Positions 41,266 to 56,610 of a stretch of 64,000 nucleotides of DNA are shown here, in pieces (within the stretch, counting starts at the first letter, position 1; each line of letters begins with the position of its first letter). A program made the translations under genes and the position numbers. The notes beneath the pieces are model-generated. The model saw nothing but the letters and a program-made list of their open reading frames with translations, was not told the DNA's origin and did not search any database. The stretch comes from Vespa crabro (Eukaryota > Arthropoda > Insecta > Hymenoptera > Vespidae), in assembly GCF_910589235.1 (NCBI RefSeq), contig NC_060966.1, positions 186,001-250,000 on the forward strand, read 5' to 3'.

Positions 41266-43311
41266 AAAACGTAATCGACATAAGCGAATTTCGGTATATG
41301 CGAAGATAAAATCGTGAAATCTTTAATAATACTTGTGCCACAGTTAGAAAAATGTTACCAATCGATTCAGAACATTGCATTTCATAAGATCAAACATCTA
41401 TTTTATATTGGAATCAAAGTTTTTAACATTCTTTCATATCGTATATACGATTTTTCGCTCATATACGCGTATCGTCGAAAAACGAAAACTTGAAATCTCG
41501 TTCAATTTCAATGATTTTATACTCTATCGATGCAGAATAAAGAATATAACAAGAATATAACTTTTTTACTATGTTTAAATACGCGTTTTCATATGATAAT
41601 TGTGGAAAAACGTAATCGACATACGCGAATTTCGGTATATGCGAAGATAAAATCGTGAAATCTTTAATGATACTTGTGCCACAGTTAGAAAAATGTTACC
41701 AATCGATTCAGAACATTGCATTTCATAAGATCAAACATCTATTTTATATTGGAATCAAAGTTTTTAACATTCTTTCATATCGTATATACGATTTTTCGCT
41801 CATATACGCGTATCGTCGAAAAACGAAAACTTGAAATCTCGTTCAATTTCAATGATTTTATATTCTATCGATGCAGAATAAAGAATATAACAAGAATATA
41901 ACGTTTTTACTATGTTTAAATACGCGTTTTCATATGATAATTGTCGAAAAACGTAATCGACATACGCGAATTTCGGTATATGCGAAGATAAAATCGTGAA
42001 ATCTTTAATAATACTTGTGCCACAGTTAGAAAAATGTTACCAATCGATTCTGAACATTGCATTTCATAAGATCAAACATCTATTTTATATTGGAATCAAA
42101 GTTTTTAACATTCTTTCATATCGTATATACGATTTTTCGCTCATATACGCGTATCGTCGAAAAACGAAAACTTGAAATCTCGTTCAATTTCAATGATTTT
42201 ATATTCTATCGATGCAGAATAAAGAATATAACAAGAATATAACGTTTTTACTATGTTTAAATACGCGTTTTCATATGATAATTGTCGAAAAACGTAATCG
42301 ACATACGCGAATTTCGGTATATGCGAAGATAAAATCGTGAAATCTTTAATAATACTTGTGCCACAGTTAGAAAAATGTTACCAATCGATTCAGAACATTG
42401 CATTTCATAAGATCAAACATCTATTTTATATTGGAATCAAAGTTTTTAACATTCTTTCATATCGTATATACGATTTTTCGCTCATATACGCGTATCGTCG
42501 AAAAACGAAAACTTGAAATCTCGTTCAATTTCAATGATTTTATATTCTATCGATGCAGAATAAAGAATATAACAAGAATATAACGTTTTTACTATGTTTA
42601 AATACGCGTTTTCATATGATAATTGTCGAAAAACGTAATCGACATACGCGAATTTCGGTATATGCGAAGATAAAATCGTGAAATCTTTAATAATACTTGT
42701 GCCACAGTTAGAAAAATGTTACCAATCGATTCAGAACATTGCATTTCATAAGATCAAACATCTATTTTATATTGGAATCAAAGTTTTTAACATTCTTTCA
42801 TATCGTATATACGATTTTTCGCTCATATACGCGTATCGTCGAAAAACGAAAACTTGAAATCTCGTTCAATTTCAATGATTTTATATTCTATCGATGCAGA
42901 ATAAAGAATATAACAAGAATATAACGTTTTTACTATGTTTAAATACGCGTTTTCATATGATAATTGTCGAAAAACGTAATCGACATACGCGAATTTCGGT
43001 ATATGCGAAGATAAAATCGTGAAATCTTTAATAATACTTGTGCCACAGTTAGAAAAATGTTACCAATCGATTCAGAACATTGCATTTCATAAGATCAAAC
43101 ATCTATTTTATATTGGAATCAAAGTTTTTAACATTCTTTCATATCGTATATACGATTTTTCGCTCATATACGCGTATCGTCGAAAAACGAAAACTTGAAA
43201 TCTCGTTCAATTTCAATGATTTTATATTCTATCGATGCAGAATAAAGAATATAACAAGAATATAACGTTTTTACTATGTTTAAATACGGGTTTTCATATG
43301 ATAATTGTCGA
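41266..43311 (+). repeat. 6-monomer unit headed by the same module
   Basis: The module returns (TATACTC near 41518; TTGTGG near 41599; TTTAATGATAC near 41664), followed by four near-consensus monomers, the first after GATTCTGAAC (near 42048). One monomer shorter than the unit to its left. The plain copies in this block and its neighbours look identical to one another, which makes this the most homogeneous part of the window. Confidence 0.8.
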
Positions 43312-46300
43312 AAAACGTAATCGACATAAGCGAATTTCGGTATATGCGAAGATAAAATCGTGAAATCTTTAATAATACTTGTGCCACAGTTAGAAAAATG
43401 TTACCAATCGATTCAGAACATTGCATTTCATAAGATCAAACATCTATTTTATATTGGAATCAAAGTTTTTAACATTCTTTCATATCGTATATACGATTTT
43501 TCGCTCATATACGCGTATCGTCGAAAAACGAAAACTTGAAATCTCGTTCAATTTCAATGATTTTATACTCTATCGATGCAGAATAAAGAATATAACAAGA
43601 ATATAACTTTTTTACTATGTTTAAATACGCGTTTTCATATGATAATTGTGGAAAAACGTAATCGACATACGCGAATTTCGGTATATGCGAAGATAAAATC
43701 GTGAAATCTTTAATGATACTTGTGCCACAGTTAGAAAAATGTTACCAATCGATTCAGAACATTGCATTTCATAAGATCAAACATCTATTTTATATTGGAA
43801 TCAAAGTTTTTAACATTCTTTCATATCGTATATACGATTTTTCGCTCATATACGCGTATCGTCGAAAAACGAAAACTTGAAATCTCGTTCAATTTCAATG
43901 ATTTTATATTCTATCGATGCAGAATAAAGAATATAACAAGAATATAACGTTTTTACTATGTTTAAATACGCGTTTTCATATGATAATTGTCGAAAAACGT
44001 AATCGACATACGCGAATTTCGGTATATGCGAAGATAAAATCGTGAAATCTTTAATAATACTTGTGCCACAGTTAGAAAAATGTTACCAATCGATTCAGAA
44101 CATTGCATTTCATAAGATCAAACATCTATTTTATATTGGAATCAAAGTTTTTAACATTCTTTCATATCGTATATACGATTTTTCGCTCATATACGCGTAT
44201 CGTCGAAAAACGAAAACTTGAAATCTCGTTCAATTTCAATGATTTTATATTCTATCGATGCAGAATAAAGAATATAACAAGAATATAACGTTTTTACTAT
44301 GTTTAAATACGCGTTTTCATATGATAATTGTCGAAAAACGTAATCGACATACGCGAATTTCGGTATATGCGAAGATAAAATCGTGAAATCTTTAATAATA
44401 CTTGTGCCACAGTTAGAAAAATGTTACCAATCGATTCAGAACATTGCATTTCATAAGATCAAACATCTATTTTATATTGGAATCAAAGTTTTTAACATTC
44501 TTTCATATCGTATATACGATTTTTCGCTCATATACGCGTATCGTCGAAAAACGAAAACTTGAAATCTCGTTCAATTTCAATGATTTTATATTCTATCGAT
44601 GCAGAATAAAGAATATAACAAGAATATAACGTTTTTACTATGTTTAAATACGCGTTTTCATATGATAATTGTCGAAAAACGTAATCGACATACGCGAATT
44701 TCGGTATATGCGAAGATAAAATCGTGAAATCTTTAATAATACTTGTGCCACAGTTAGAAAAATGTTACCAATCGATTCAGAACATTGCATTTCATAAGAT
44801 CAAACATCTATTTTATATTGGAATCAAAGTTTTTAACATTCTTTCATATCGTATATACGATTTTTCGCTCATATACGCGTATCGTCGAAAAACGAAAACT
44901 TGAAATCTCGTTCAATTTCAATGATTTTATATTCTATCGATGCAGAATAAAGAATATAACAAGAATATAACGTTTTTACTATGTTTAAATACGCGTTTTC
45001 ATATGATAATTGTCGAAAAACGTAATCGACATACGCGAATTTCGGTATATGCGAAGATAAAATCGTGAAATCTTTAATAATACTTGTGCCACAGTTAGAA
45101 AAATGTTACCAATCGATTCAGAACATTGCATTTCATAAGATCAAACATCTATTTTATATTGGAATCAAAGTTTTTAACATTCTTTCATATCGTATATACG
45201 ATTTTTCGCTCATATACGCATATCGTCGAAAAACGAAAACTTGAAATCTCGTTCAATTTCAATGATTTTATATTCTATCGATGCAGAATAAAGAATATAA
45301 CAAGAATATAACGTTTTTACTATGTTTAAATACGCGTTTTCATATGATAATTGTCGAAAAACGTAATCGACATACGCGAATTTCGGTATATGCGAAGATA
45401 AAATCGTGAAATCTTTAATAATACTTGTGCCACAGTTAGAAAAATGTTACCAATCGATTCAGAACATTGCATCTCATAAGATCAAACATCTATTTTATAT
45501 TGGAATCAAAGTTTTTAACATTCTTTCATATCGTATATACGATTTTTCGCTCATATACGCGTATCGTCGAAAAACGAAAACTTGAAATCTCGTTCAATTT
45601 CAATGATTTTATATTCTATCGATGCAGAATAAAGAATATAACAAGAATATAACGTTTTTACTATGTTTAAATACGCGTTTTCATATGATAATTGTCGAAA
45701 AACGTAATCGACATACGCGAATTTCGGTATATGCGAAGATAAAATCGTGAAATCTTTAATAACACTTGTGCCACAGTTAGAAAAATGTTACCAATCGATT
45801 CAGAACATTGCATTTCATAAGATCAAACATCTATTTTATATTGGAATCAAAGTTTTTAACATTCTTTCATATCGTATATACGATTTTTCGCTCATATACG
45901 CGTATCGTCGAAAAACGAAAACTTGAAATCTCGTTCAATTTCAATGATTTTATATTCTATCGATGCAGAATAAAGAATATAACAAGAATATAACGTTTTT
46001 ACTATGTTTAAATACGCGTTTTCATATGATAATTGTCGAAAAACGTAATCGACATACGCGAATTTCGGTATATGCGAAGATAAAATCGTGAAATCTTTAA
46101 TAATACTTGTGCCACAGTTAGAAAAATGTTACCAATCGATTCAGAACATTGCATTTCATAAGATCAAACATCTATTTTATATTGGAATCAAAGTTTTTAA
46201 CATTCTTTCATATCGTATATACGATTTTTCGCTCATATACGCGTATCGTCGAAAAACGAAAACTTGAAATCTCGTTCAATTTCAATGATATTATATTCTA

Positions 46301-49300
46301 TCGATGCAGAATAAAGAATATAACAAGAATATAACGTTTTTACTATGTTTAAATACGCGTTTTCATATGATAATTGTCGAAAAACGTAATCGACATACGC
46401 GAATTTCGGTATATGCGAAGATAAAATCGTGAAATCTTTAATAATACTTGTGCCACAGTTAGAAAAATGTTACCAATCGATTCAGAACATTGCATTTCAT
46501 AAGATCAAACATCTATTTTATATTGGAATTAAAGTTTTTAACATTCTTTCATATCGTATATACGATTTTTCGCTCATATACGCGTATCGTCGAAAAACGA
46601 AAACTTGAAATCTCGTTCAATTTCAATGATTTTATATTCTATCGATGCAGAATAAAGAATATAACAAGAATATAACGTTTTTACTATGTTTAAATACGCG
46701 TTTTCATATGATAATTGTCGAAAAACCTAATCGACATACGCGAATTTCGGTATATGCGAAGATAAAATCGTGAAATCTTTAATAATACTTGTGCCACAGT
46801 TAGAAAAATGTTACCAATCGATTCAGAACATTGCATTTCATAAGATCAAACATCTATTTTATATTGGAATCAAAGTTTTTAACATTCTTTCATATCGTAT
46901 ATACGATTTTTCGCTCATATACGCGTATCGTCGAAAAACGAAAACTTGAAATCTCGTTCAATTTCAATGATTTTATATTCTATCGATGCAGAATAAAGAA
47001 TATAACAAGAATATAACGTTTTTACTATGTTTAAATACGCGTTTTCATATGATAATTGTCGAAAAACGTAATCGACATACGCGAATTTCGGTATATGCGA
47101 AGATAAAATCGTGAAATCTTTAATAATACTTGTGCCACAGTTAGAAAAATGTTACCAATCGATTCAGAACATTGCATTTCATAAGATCAAACATCTATTT
47201 TATATTGGAATCAAAGTTTTTAACATTCTTTCATATCGTATATACGATTTTTCGCTCATATACGCGTATCGTCGAAAAACGAAAACTTGAAATCTCGTTC
47301 AAATTCGATGATTTTATATTCTATCGATGCAGAATAAAGAATATAACAAGAATATAACGTTTTTACTATGTTCAAATACGCGTTTTCATATAATAATTGT
47401 CGAAAAACGTAATCGACATACGTGAATTTCGGTATATGCGAAGATAAAATCGTGAAAACTTTAATAATACTTGTGCCACCGTTAGAAAAATGTTACCACC
47501 GATTCAGAACATTGCATTTCATAAGATCAAACATCTATTTTATATTGGAATCAAAGTTTTTAACATTCTATCATATCGTATATATGATTTTTCGCTCATA
47601 TACGCGTATCGTCGAAAAACGAAAACTTGAAATCTCGTTCAATTTCAATGATTTTATATTCTATCGATGCAGAATAAAGAATATAACAAGAATATAACGT
47701 TTTTACTATGTTTAAATACGCGTTTTCATATGATAATTGTCGAAAAACGTAATCGACATACGCGAATTTCGGTATATGCGAAGATAAAATCGTGAGATCT
47801 TTAATAATACTTGTGCCACAGTTAGAAAAATGTTACCAATCGATTCAGAACATTGCATTTCATAAGATCAAACATCTATTTTATATTGGAATCAAAGTTT
47901 TTAACATTCGTTCATATCGTATATACGATTTTTCGCTCATATACGCGTATCGTCGAAAAACGAAAACTTGAAATCTCGTTCAATTTAAATGATTTTATAT
48001 TTTATCGATGCAGAATAAAGAATATAACAAGAATATAACGTTTTTACTATGTTCAAATGCGCGTTTTCAAATGATAATTGTCGAAAAACGTAATCGACAT
48101 ACGCGAATTTCGGTATATGCGAAGATAAAATCGTGAAATCTTTAATAATACTTGTGCCACAGTTAGAAAAATGTTACCAATCGATTCAGAACATTGCATT
48201 TCATATGATCAAACATCTATTTTATATTGGAATCAAAGTTTTTAACATTCTTTCATATCGTATATACGATTTTTCGCTCATATACGCGTATCGTCGAAAA
48301 ACGAAAACTTGAAATCTCGTTCAATTTCAATGATTTTATATTCTATCGATGCAGAATAAAGAATATAACAAGAATATAACGTTTTTACTATGTTTAAATA
48401 CGCGTTTTCATATGATAATTGTCGAAAAACGTAATCGACATACGCGAATTTCGGTATATGCGAAGATAAAATCGTGAAATCTTTAATAATACTTGTGCCA
48501 CAGTTAGAAAAATGTTACCAATCGATTCAGAACATTGCATTTCATAAGATCAAACATCTATTTTATATTGGAATCAAAGCTTTTAACATTCTTTCATATC
48601 GTATATACGATTTTTCGCTCATATACGCGTATCGTCGAAAAACGAAAACTTGAAATCTCGTTCAATTTCAATGATTTTATATTCTATCGATGCAGAATAA
48701 AGAATATAACAAGAATATAACGTTTTTACTATGTTTAAATACGCGTTTTCATATGATAATTGTCGAAAAACGTAATCGACATACGCGAATTTCGGTATAT
48801 TCGAAGATTAAATCGTGAAATCTCTAATAATACTTGTGGCACAGTTCGAAAAATGTTACCAATCGATTCAGAACATTGCATTTCATAAGATCAAACATCT
48901 ATTTTATATTGGAATCAAAGTTTTTAACATTCTTTCATATCGTATATACGATTTTTCGCTCATATACGCATATCGTCGAAAAACGAAAACTTGAAATCTC
49001 GTTCAATTTCAATGATTTTATATTCTATCGATGCAGAATAAAGAATATAACAAGAATATAACGTTTTTACTATGTTTAAATACGCGTTTTCAAATGATAA
49101 TTGTCGAAAAACGTAATCGACATACGCGAATTTCGGTATATGCGAAGATAAAATCGTGAAATCTTTAATAATACTTGTGCCACAGTTAGAAAAATGTTAC
49201 CAATCGATTCAGAACATTGCATTTCATAAGATCAAACATCTATTTTATATTGGAATCAAAGTTTTTAACATTCTTTCATATCGTATATACGATTTTTCGC

Positions 49301-49448
49301 TCATATACGCGTATCGTCGAAAAACGAAAACTTGAAATCTCGTTCAATTTCAATGATTTTATATTCTATCGATGCAGAATAAAGAATATAACAAGAATAT
49401 AACGTTTTTACTATGTTTAAATACGGGTTTTCATATGATAATTGTCGA
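43312..49448 (+). repeat. 18-monomer higher-order repeat, copy 1 (6.1 kb)
   Basis: Module head (TATACTC near 43565, TTGTGG near 43646), three plain copies, then ACGCATATCG (near 45216), GCATCTCATA (near 45469), TTTAATAACACTTG (near 45757), GATATTATATTC (near 46287), GGAATTAAAG (near 46526), AACCTAATCG (near 46725), a copy with CAAATTCGATG (near 47300), and six diverged copies (47403-49448) bearing CCACCGTTAG, TACCACCGATTC (1-bp deletion), TTTAAATGATT, CATATGATCAAAC, AAAGCTTTTAAC, AGATTAAATC and TTTTCAAATG. The next block repeats this order. Confidence 0.88.
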
Positions 49449-52400
49449 AAAACGTAATCGACATAAGCGAATTTCGGTATATGCGAAGATAAAATCGTGA
49501 AATCTTTAATAATACTTGTGCCACAGTTAGAAAAATGTTACCAATCGATTCAGAACATTGCATTTCATAAGATCAAACATCTATTTTATATTGGAATCAA
49601 AGTTTTTAACATTCTTTCATATCGTATATACGATTTTTCGCTCATATACGCGTATCGTCGAAAAACGAAAACTTGAAATCTCGTTCAATTTCAATGATTT
49701 TATACTCTATCGATGCAGAATAAAGAATATAACAAGAATATAACTTTTTTACTATGTTTAAATACGCGTTTTCATATGATAATTGTGGAAAAACGTAATC
49801 GACATACGCGAATTTCGGTATATGCGAAGATAAAATCGTGAAATCTTTAATGATACTTGTGCCACAGTTAGAAAAATGTTACCAATCGATTCAGAACATT
49901 GCATTTCATAAGATCAAACATCTATTTTATATTGGAATCAAAGTTTTTAACATTCTTTCATATCGTATATACGATTTTTCGCTCATATACGCGTATCGTC
50001 GAAAAACGAAAACTTGAAATCTCGTTCAATTTCAATGATTTTATATTCTATCGATGCAGAATAAAGAATATAACAAGAATATAACGTGTTTACTATGTTT
50101 AAATACGCGTTTTCATATGATAATTGTCGAAAAACGTAATCGACATACGCGAATTTCGGTATATGCGAAGATAAAATCGTGAAATCTTTAATAATACTTG
50201 TGCCACAGTTAGAAAAATGTTACCAATCGATTCAGAACATTGCATTTCATAAGATCAAACATCTATTTTATATTGGAATCAAAGTTTTTAACATTCTTTC
50301 ATATCGTATATACGATTTTTCGCTCATATACGCGTATCGTCGAAAAACGAAAACTTGAAATCTCGTTCAATTTCAATGATTTTATATTCTATCGATGCAG
50401 AATAAAGAATATAACAAGAATATAACGTTTTTACTATGTTTAAATACGCGTTTTCATATGATAATTGTCGAAAAACGTAATCGACATACGCGAATTTCGG
50501 TATATGCGAAGATAAAATCGTGAAATCTTTAATAATACTTGTGCCACAGTTAGAAAAATGTTACCAATCGATTCAGAACATTGCATTTCATAAGATCAAA
50601 CATCTATTTTATATTGGAATCAAAGTTTTTAACATTCTTTCATATCGTATATACGATTTTTCGCTCATATACGCGTATCGTCGAAAAACGAAAACTTGAA
50701 ATCTCGTTCAATTTCAATGATTTTATATTCTATCGATGCAGAATAAAGAATATAACAAGAATATAACGTTTTTACTATGTTTAAATACGCGTTTTCATAT
50801 GATAATTGTCGAAAAACGTAATCGACATACGCGAATTTCGGTATATGCGAAGATAAAATCGTGAAATCTTTAATAATACTTGTGCCACAGTTAGAAAAAT
50901 GTTACCAATCGATTCAGAACATTGCATTTCATAAGATCAAACATCTATTTTATATTGGAATCAAAGTTTTTAACATTCTTTCATATCGTATATACGATTT
51001 TTCGCTCATATACGCGTATCGTCGAAAAACGAAAACTTGAAATCTCGTTCAATTTCAATGATTTTATATTCTATCGATGCAGAATAAAGAATATAACAAG
51101 AATATAACGTTTTTACTATGTTTAAATACGCGTTTTCATATGATAATTGTCGAAAAACGTAATCGACATACGCGAATTTCGGTATATGCGAAGATAAAAT
51201 CGTGAAATCTTTAATAATACTTGTGCCACAGTTAGAAAAATGTTACCAATCGATTCAGAACATTGCATTTCATAAGATCAAACATCTATTTTATATTGGA
51301 ATCAAAGTTTTTAACATTCTTTCATATCGTATATACGATTTTTCGCTCATATACGCATATCGTCGAAAAACGAAAACTTGAAATCTCGTTCAATTTCAAT
51401 GATTTTATATTCTATCGATGCAGAATAAAGAATATAACAAGAATATAACGTTTTTACTATGTTTAAATACGCGTTTTCATATGATAATTGTCGAAAAACG
51501 TAATCGACATACGCGAATTTCGGTATATGCGAAGATAAAATCGTGAAATCTTTAATAATACTTGTGCCACAGTTAGAAAAATGTTACCAATCGATTCAGA
51601 ACATTGCATCTCATAAGATCAAACATCTATTTTATATTGGAATCAAAGTTTTTAACATTCTTTCATATCGTATATACGATTTTTCGCTCATATACGCGTA
51701 TCGTCGAAAAACGAAAACTTGAAATCTCGTTCAATTTCAATGATTTTATATTCTATCGATGCAGAATAAAGAATATAACAAGAATATAACGTTTTTACTA
51801 TGTTTAAATACGCGTTTTCATATGATAATTGTCGAAAAACGTAATCGACATACGCGAATTTCGGTATATGCGAAGATAAAATCGTGAAATCTTTAATAAC
51901 ACTTGTGCCACAGTTAGAAAAATGTTACCAATCGATTCAGAACATTGCATTTCATAAGATCAAACATCTATTTTATATTGGAATCAAAGTTTTTAACATT
52001 CTTTCATATCGTATATACGATTTTTCGCTCATATACGCGTATCGTCGAAAAACGAAAACTTGAAATCTCGTTCAATTTCAATGATTTTATATTCTATCGA
52101 TGCAGAATAAAGAATATAACAAGAATATAACGTTTTTACTATGTTTAAATACGCGTTTTCATATGATAATTGTCGAAAAACGTAATCGACATACGCGAAT
52201 TTCGGTATATGCGAAGATAAAATCGTGAAATCTTTAATAATACTTGTGCCACAGTTAGAAAAATGTTACCAATCGATTCAGAACATTGCATTTCATAAGA
52301 TCAAACATCTATTTTATATTGGAATCAAAGTTTTTAACATTCTTTCATATCGTATATACGATTTTTCGCTCATATACGCGTATCGTCGAAAAACGAAAAC

Positions 52401-54905
52401 TTGAAATCTCGTTCAATTTCAATGATTTTATATTCTATCGATGCAGAATAAAGAATATAACAAGAATATAACGTTTTTACTATGTTTAAATACGCGTTTT
52501 CATATGATAATTGTCGAAAAACGTAATCGACATACGCGAATTTCGGTATATGCGAAGATAAAATCGTGAAATCTTTAATAATACTTGTGCCACAGTTAGA
52601 AAAATGTTACCAATCGATTCAGAACATTGCATTTCATAAGATCAAACATCTATTTTATATTGGAATCAAAGTTTTTAACATTCTTTCATATCGTATATAC
52701 GATTTTTCGCTCATATACGCGTATCGTCGAAAAACGAAAACTTGAAATCTCGTTCAAATTCGATGATTTTATATTCTATCGATGCAGAATAAAGAATATA
52801 ACAAGAATATAACGTTTTTACTATGTTCAAATACGCGTTTTCATATAATAATTGTCGAAAAACGTAATCGACATACGTGAATTTCGGTATATGCGAAGAT
52901 AAAATCGTGAAAACTTTAATAATACTTGTGCCACCGTTAGAAAAATGTTACCACCGATTCAGAACATTGCATTTCATAAGATCAAACATCTATTTTATAT
53001 TGGAATCAAAGTTTTTAACATTCTATCATATCGTATATATGATTTTTCGCTCATATACGCGTATCGTCGAAAAACGAAAACTTGAAATCTCGTTCAATTT
53101 CAATGATTTTATATTCTATCGATGCAGAATAAAGAATATAACAAGAATATAACGTTTTTACTATGTTTAAATACGCGTTTTCATATGATAATTGTCGAAA
53201 AACGTAATCGACATACGCGAATTTCGGTATATGCGAAGATAAAATCGTGAGATCTTTAATAATACTTGTGCCACAGTTAGAAAAATGTTACCAATCGATT
53301 CAGAACATTGCATTTCATAAGATCAAACATCTATTTTATATTGGAATCAAAGTTTTTAACATTCGTTCATATCGTATATACGATTTTTCGCTCATATACG
53401 CGTATCGTCGAAAAACGAAAACTTGAAATCTCGTTCAATTTAAATGATTTTATATTTTATCGATGCAGAATAAAGAATATAACAAGAATATAACGTTTTT
53501 ACTATGTTCAAATGCGCGTTTTCAAATGATAATTGTCGAAAAACGTAATCGACATACGCGAATTTCGGTATATGCGAAGATAAAATCGTGAAATCTTTAA
53601 TAATACTTGTGCCACAGTTAGAAAAATGTTACCAATCGATTCAGAACATTGCATTTCATATGATCAAACATCTATTTTATATTGGAATCAAAGTTTTTTA
53701 ACATTCTTTCATATCGTATATACGATTTTTCGCTCATATACGCGTATCGTCGAAAAACGAAAACTTGAAATCTCGTTCAATTTCAATGATTTTATATTCT
53801 ATCGATGCAGAATAAAGAATATAACAAGAATATAACGTTTTTACTATGTTTAAATACGCGTTTTCATATGATAATTGTCGAAAAACGTAATCGACATACG
53901 CGAATTTCGGTATATGCGAAGATAAAATCGTGAAATCTTTAATAATACTTGTGCCACAGTTAGAAAAATGTTACCAATCGATTCAGAACATTGCATTTCA
54001 TAAGATCAAACATCTATTTTATATTGGAATCAAAGCTTTTAACATTCTTTCATATCGTATATACGATTTTTCGCTCATATACGCGTATCGTCGAAAAACG
54101 AAAACTTGAAATCTCGTTCAATTTCAATGATTTTATATTCTATCGATGCAGAATAAAGAATATAACAAGAATATAACGTTTTTACTATGTTTAAATACGC
54201 GTTTTCATATGATAATTGTCGAAAAACGTAATCGACATACGCGAATTTCGGTATATTCGAAGATTAAATCGTGAAATCTCTAATAATACTTGTGGCACAG
54301 TTCGAAAAATGTTACCAATCGATTCAGAACATTGCATTTCATAAGATCAAACATCTATTTTATATTGGAATCAAAGTTTTTAACATTCTTTCATATCGTA
54401 TATACGATTTTTCGCTCATATACGCATATCGTCGAAAAACGAAAACTTGAAATCTCGTTCAATTTCAATGATTTTATATTCTATCGATGCAGAATAAAGA
54501 ATATAACAAGAATATAACGTTTTTACTATGTTTAAATACGCGTTTTCAAATGATAATTGTCGAAAAACGTAATCGACATACGCGAATTTCGGTATATGCG
54601 AAGATAAAATCGTGAAATCTTTAATAATACTTGTGCCACAGTTAGAAAAATGTTACCAATCGATTCAGAACATTGCATTTCATAAGATCAAACATCTATT
54701 TTATATTGGAATCAAAGTTTTTTAACATTCTTTCATATCGTATATACGATTTTTCGCTCATATACGCGTATCGTCGAAAAACGAAAACTTGAAATCTCGT
54801 TCAATTTCAATGATTTTATATTCTATCGATGCAGAATAAAGAATATAACAAGAATATAACGTTTTTACTATGTTTAAATACGCGTTTTTATATGATAATT
54901 GTCGA
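49449..54905 (+). repeat. 16-monomer higher-order repeat, copy 2 (5.5 kb)
   Basis: Repeats copy 1: module head (TATACTC near 49702), ACGCATATCG (near 51353), GCATCTCATA (near 51606), TTTAATAACACTTG (near 51894), CAAATTCGATG (near 52755), CCACCGTTAG with the same 1-bp deletion (near 52931, 52952), TTTAAATGATT (near 53440), CATATGATCAAAC (near 53656), AAAGCTTTTAAC (near 54032), AGATTAAATC (near 54261). The three monomers bearing GATATTATATTC, GGAATTAAAG and AACCTAATCG in copy 1 are represented here by one plain monomer, so two were lost or gained. Extra T at 53694-53699 and 54718-54723 are private. Confidence 0.88.
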
Positions 54906-56610
54906 AAAACGTAATCGACATACGCGAATTTCGGTATATGCGAAGATAAAATCGTGAAATCTTTAATAATACTTGTGCCACCGTTAGAAAAATGTTACCA
55001 ATCGATTCAGAACATTGCATTTCATAAGATCAAACATCTATTTTATATTGGAATCAAAGTTTTTAACATTCTATCATATCGTATATATGATTTTTCGCTC
55101 ATATACGCGTATCGTCGAAAAACGAAAACTTGAAATCTCGTTCAATTTCAATGATTTTATATTCTATCGATGCAGAATAATGAATATAACAAGAATATAA
55201 CGTTTTTACTATGTTTAAATACGCGTTTTCATATGATAATTGTCGAAAAACGTAATCGACATACGCGAATTTCGGTATATGCGAAGATAAAATCGTGAAA
55301 TCTTTAATAATACTTGTGCCACAGTTAGAAAAATGTTACCAATCGATTCAGAACATTGCATTTCATAAGATCAAACATCTATTTTATATTGGAATCAAAG
55401 TTTTTAACATTCTTTCATATCGTATATACGATTTTTCGCTCATATACGCGTATCGTCGAAAAACGAAAACTTGAAATCTCGTTCAATTTCAATGATTTTA
55501 TATTCTATCGATGCAGTATAAAGAATATAACAAGAATATAACGTTTTTACTATGTTTAAATACGCGTTTTCATATGATAATTGTCGAGAAACGTAATCGA
55601 CATACGCGAATTTCGGTATATGCGAAGATAAAATCGTGAAATCTTTAATAATACTTGTGCCACAGTTAGAAAAATGTTACCAATCGATTCAGAACATTGC
55701 ATTTCATAAGATCAAACATCTATTTTATATTGGAATCAAAGTTTTTAACATTCTTTCATATCGTATATACGATTTTTCGCTCATATACGCGTATCGTCAA
55801 AAAACGAAAACTTGAAATCTCGTTGAATTTCAATGATTTTATATTCTATCGATGCAGAATAAAGAATATAACAAGAATATAACGTTTTTACTATGTTTAA
55901 ATACGCGTTTTCATATGATAATTGTCGAAAAACGTAATCGACATACGCGAATTTTTGTATATGCGAAGATAAAATCGTGAAATCTTTAATAATACTTGTG
56001 CCACAGTTAGAAAAATGTTACCAATCGATTCAGAACATTGCATTTCATAAGATCAAACATCTATTTTATATTGGAATCAAAGTTTTTAACATTCTTTCAT
56101 ATCGTATATACGATTTTTCGCTCATATACGCGTATCGTCGAAAAACGAAAACTTGAAATCTCGTTCAATTTCAATGATTTTATATTCTATCGATGCAGTA
56201 TAAAGAATATAACAAGAATATAACGTTTTTACTATGTTTAAATACGCGTTTTCATATGATAATTGTCGAAAAACGTAATCGACATACGAGAATTTCGGTA
56301 TATGCGAAGATAAAATCGTGAAATCTTTAATAATACTTGTGCCACAGTTAGAAAAATGTTACCAATCGATTCAGAACATTGCATTTCATAAGATCAAACA
56401 TCTATTTTATATTGGAATCAAAGTTTTTAACATTCTTTCATATCATATATACGATTTTTCGCTCATATACGCGTATCGTCGAAAAACGAAAACTTGAAAT
56501 CTCGTTCAATTTCAATGATTTTATATTCTATCGATGCAGAATAAAGAATATAACAAGAATATAACGTTTTTACTATGTTTAAATACGCGTTTTCATATGA
56601 TAATTGTCGA
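54906..56610 (+). repeat. Five variant monomers with an internal dimer
   Basis: The first copy resembles those at 47403 and 52858 (CCACCGTTAG near 54980, CTATCATATCG with TATATGATT near 55072-55091) but lacks their deletion. GCAGTATAAAG marks the copies starting at 55247 and 55929, 682 bp apart. Between them lies a copy with GTCAAAAAAC and CGTTGAATTTC (near 55797, 55822). AATTTTTGTATATG (near 55952) removes the TTCG of the CENP-B-like element in one copy, and TATCATATATACG (near 56443) breaks the 14-bp palindrome in the last. Confidence 0.75.

Noticed and set aside
47422..47697. Longer 67-91-residue frames (for example 47422-47697, 52877-53152, 10878-11141, 15054-15254)
   Set aside because: They are the same monomer sequence read further, because a point change removes a stop or a one-base indel joins frames. 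No start signal, family or independent support.
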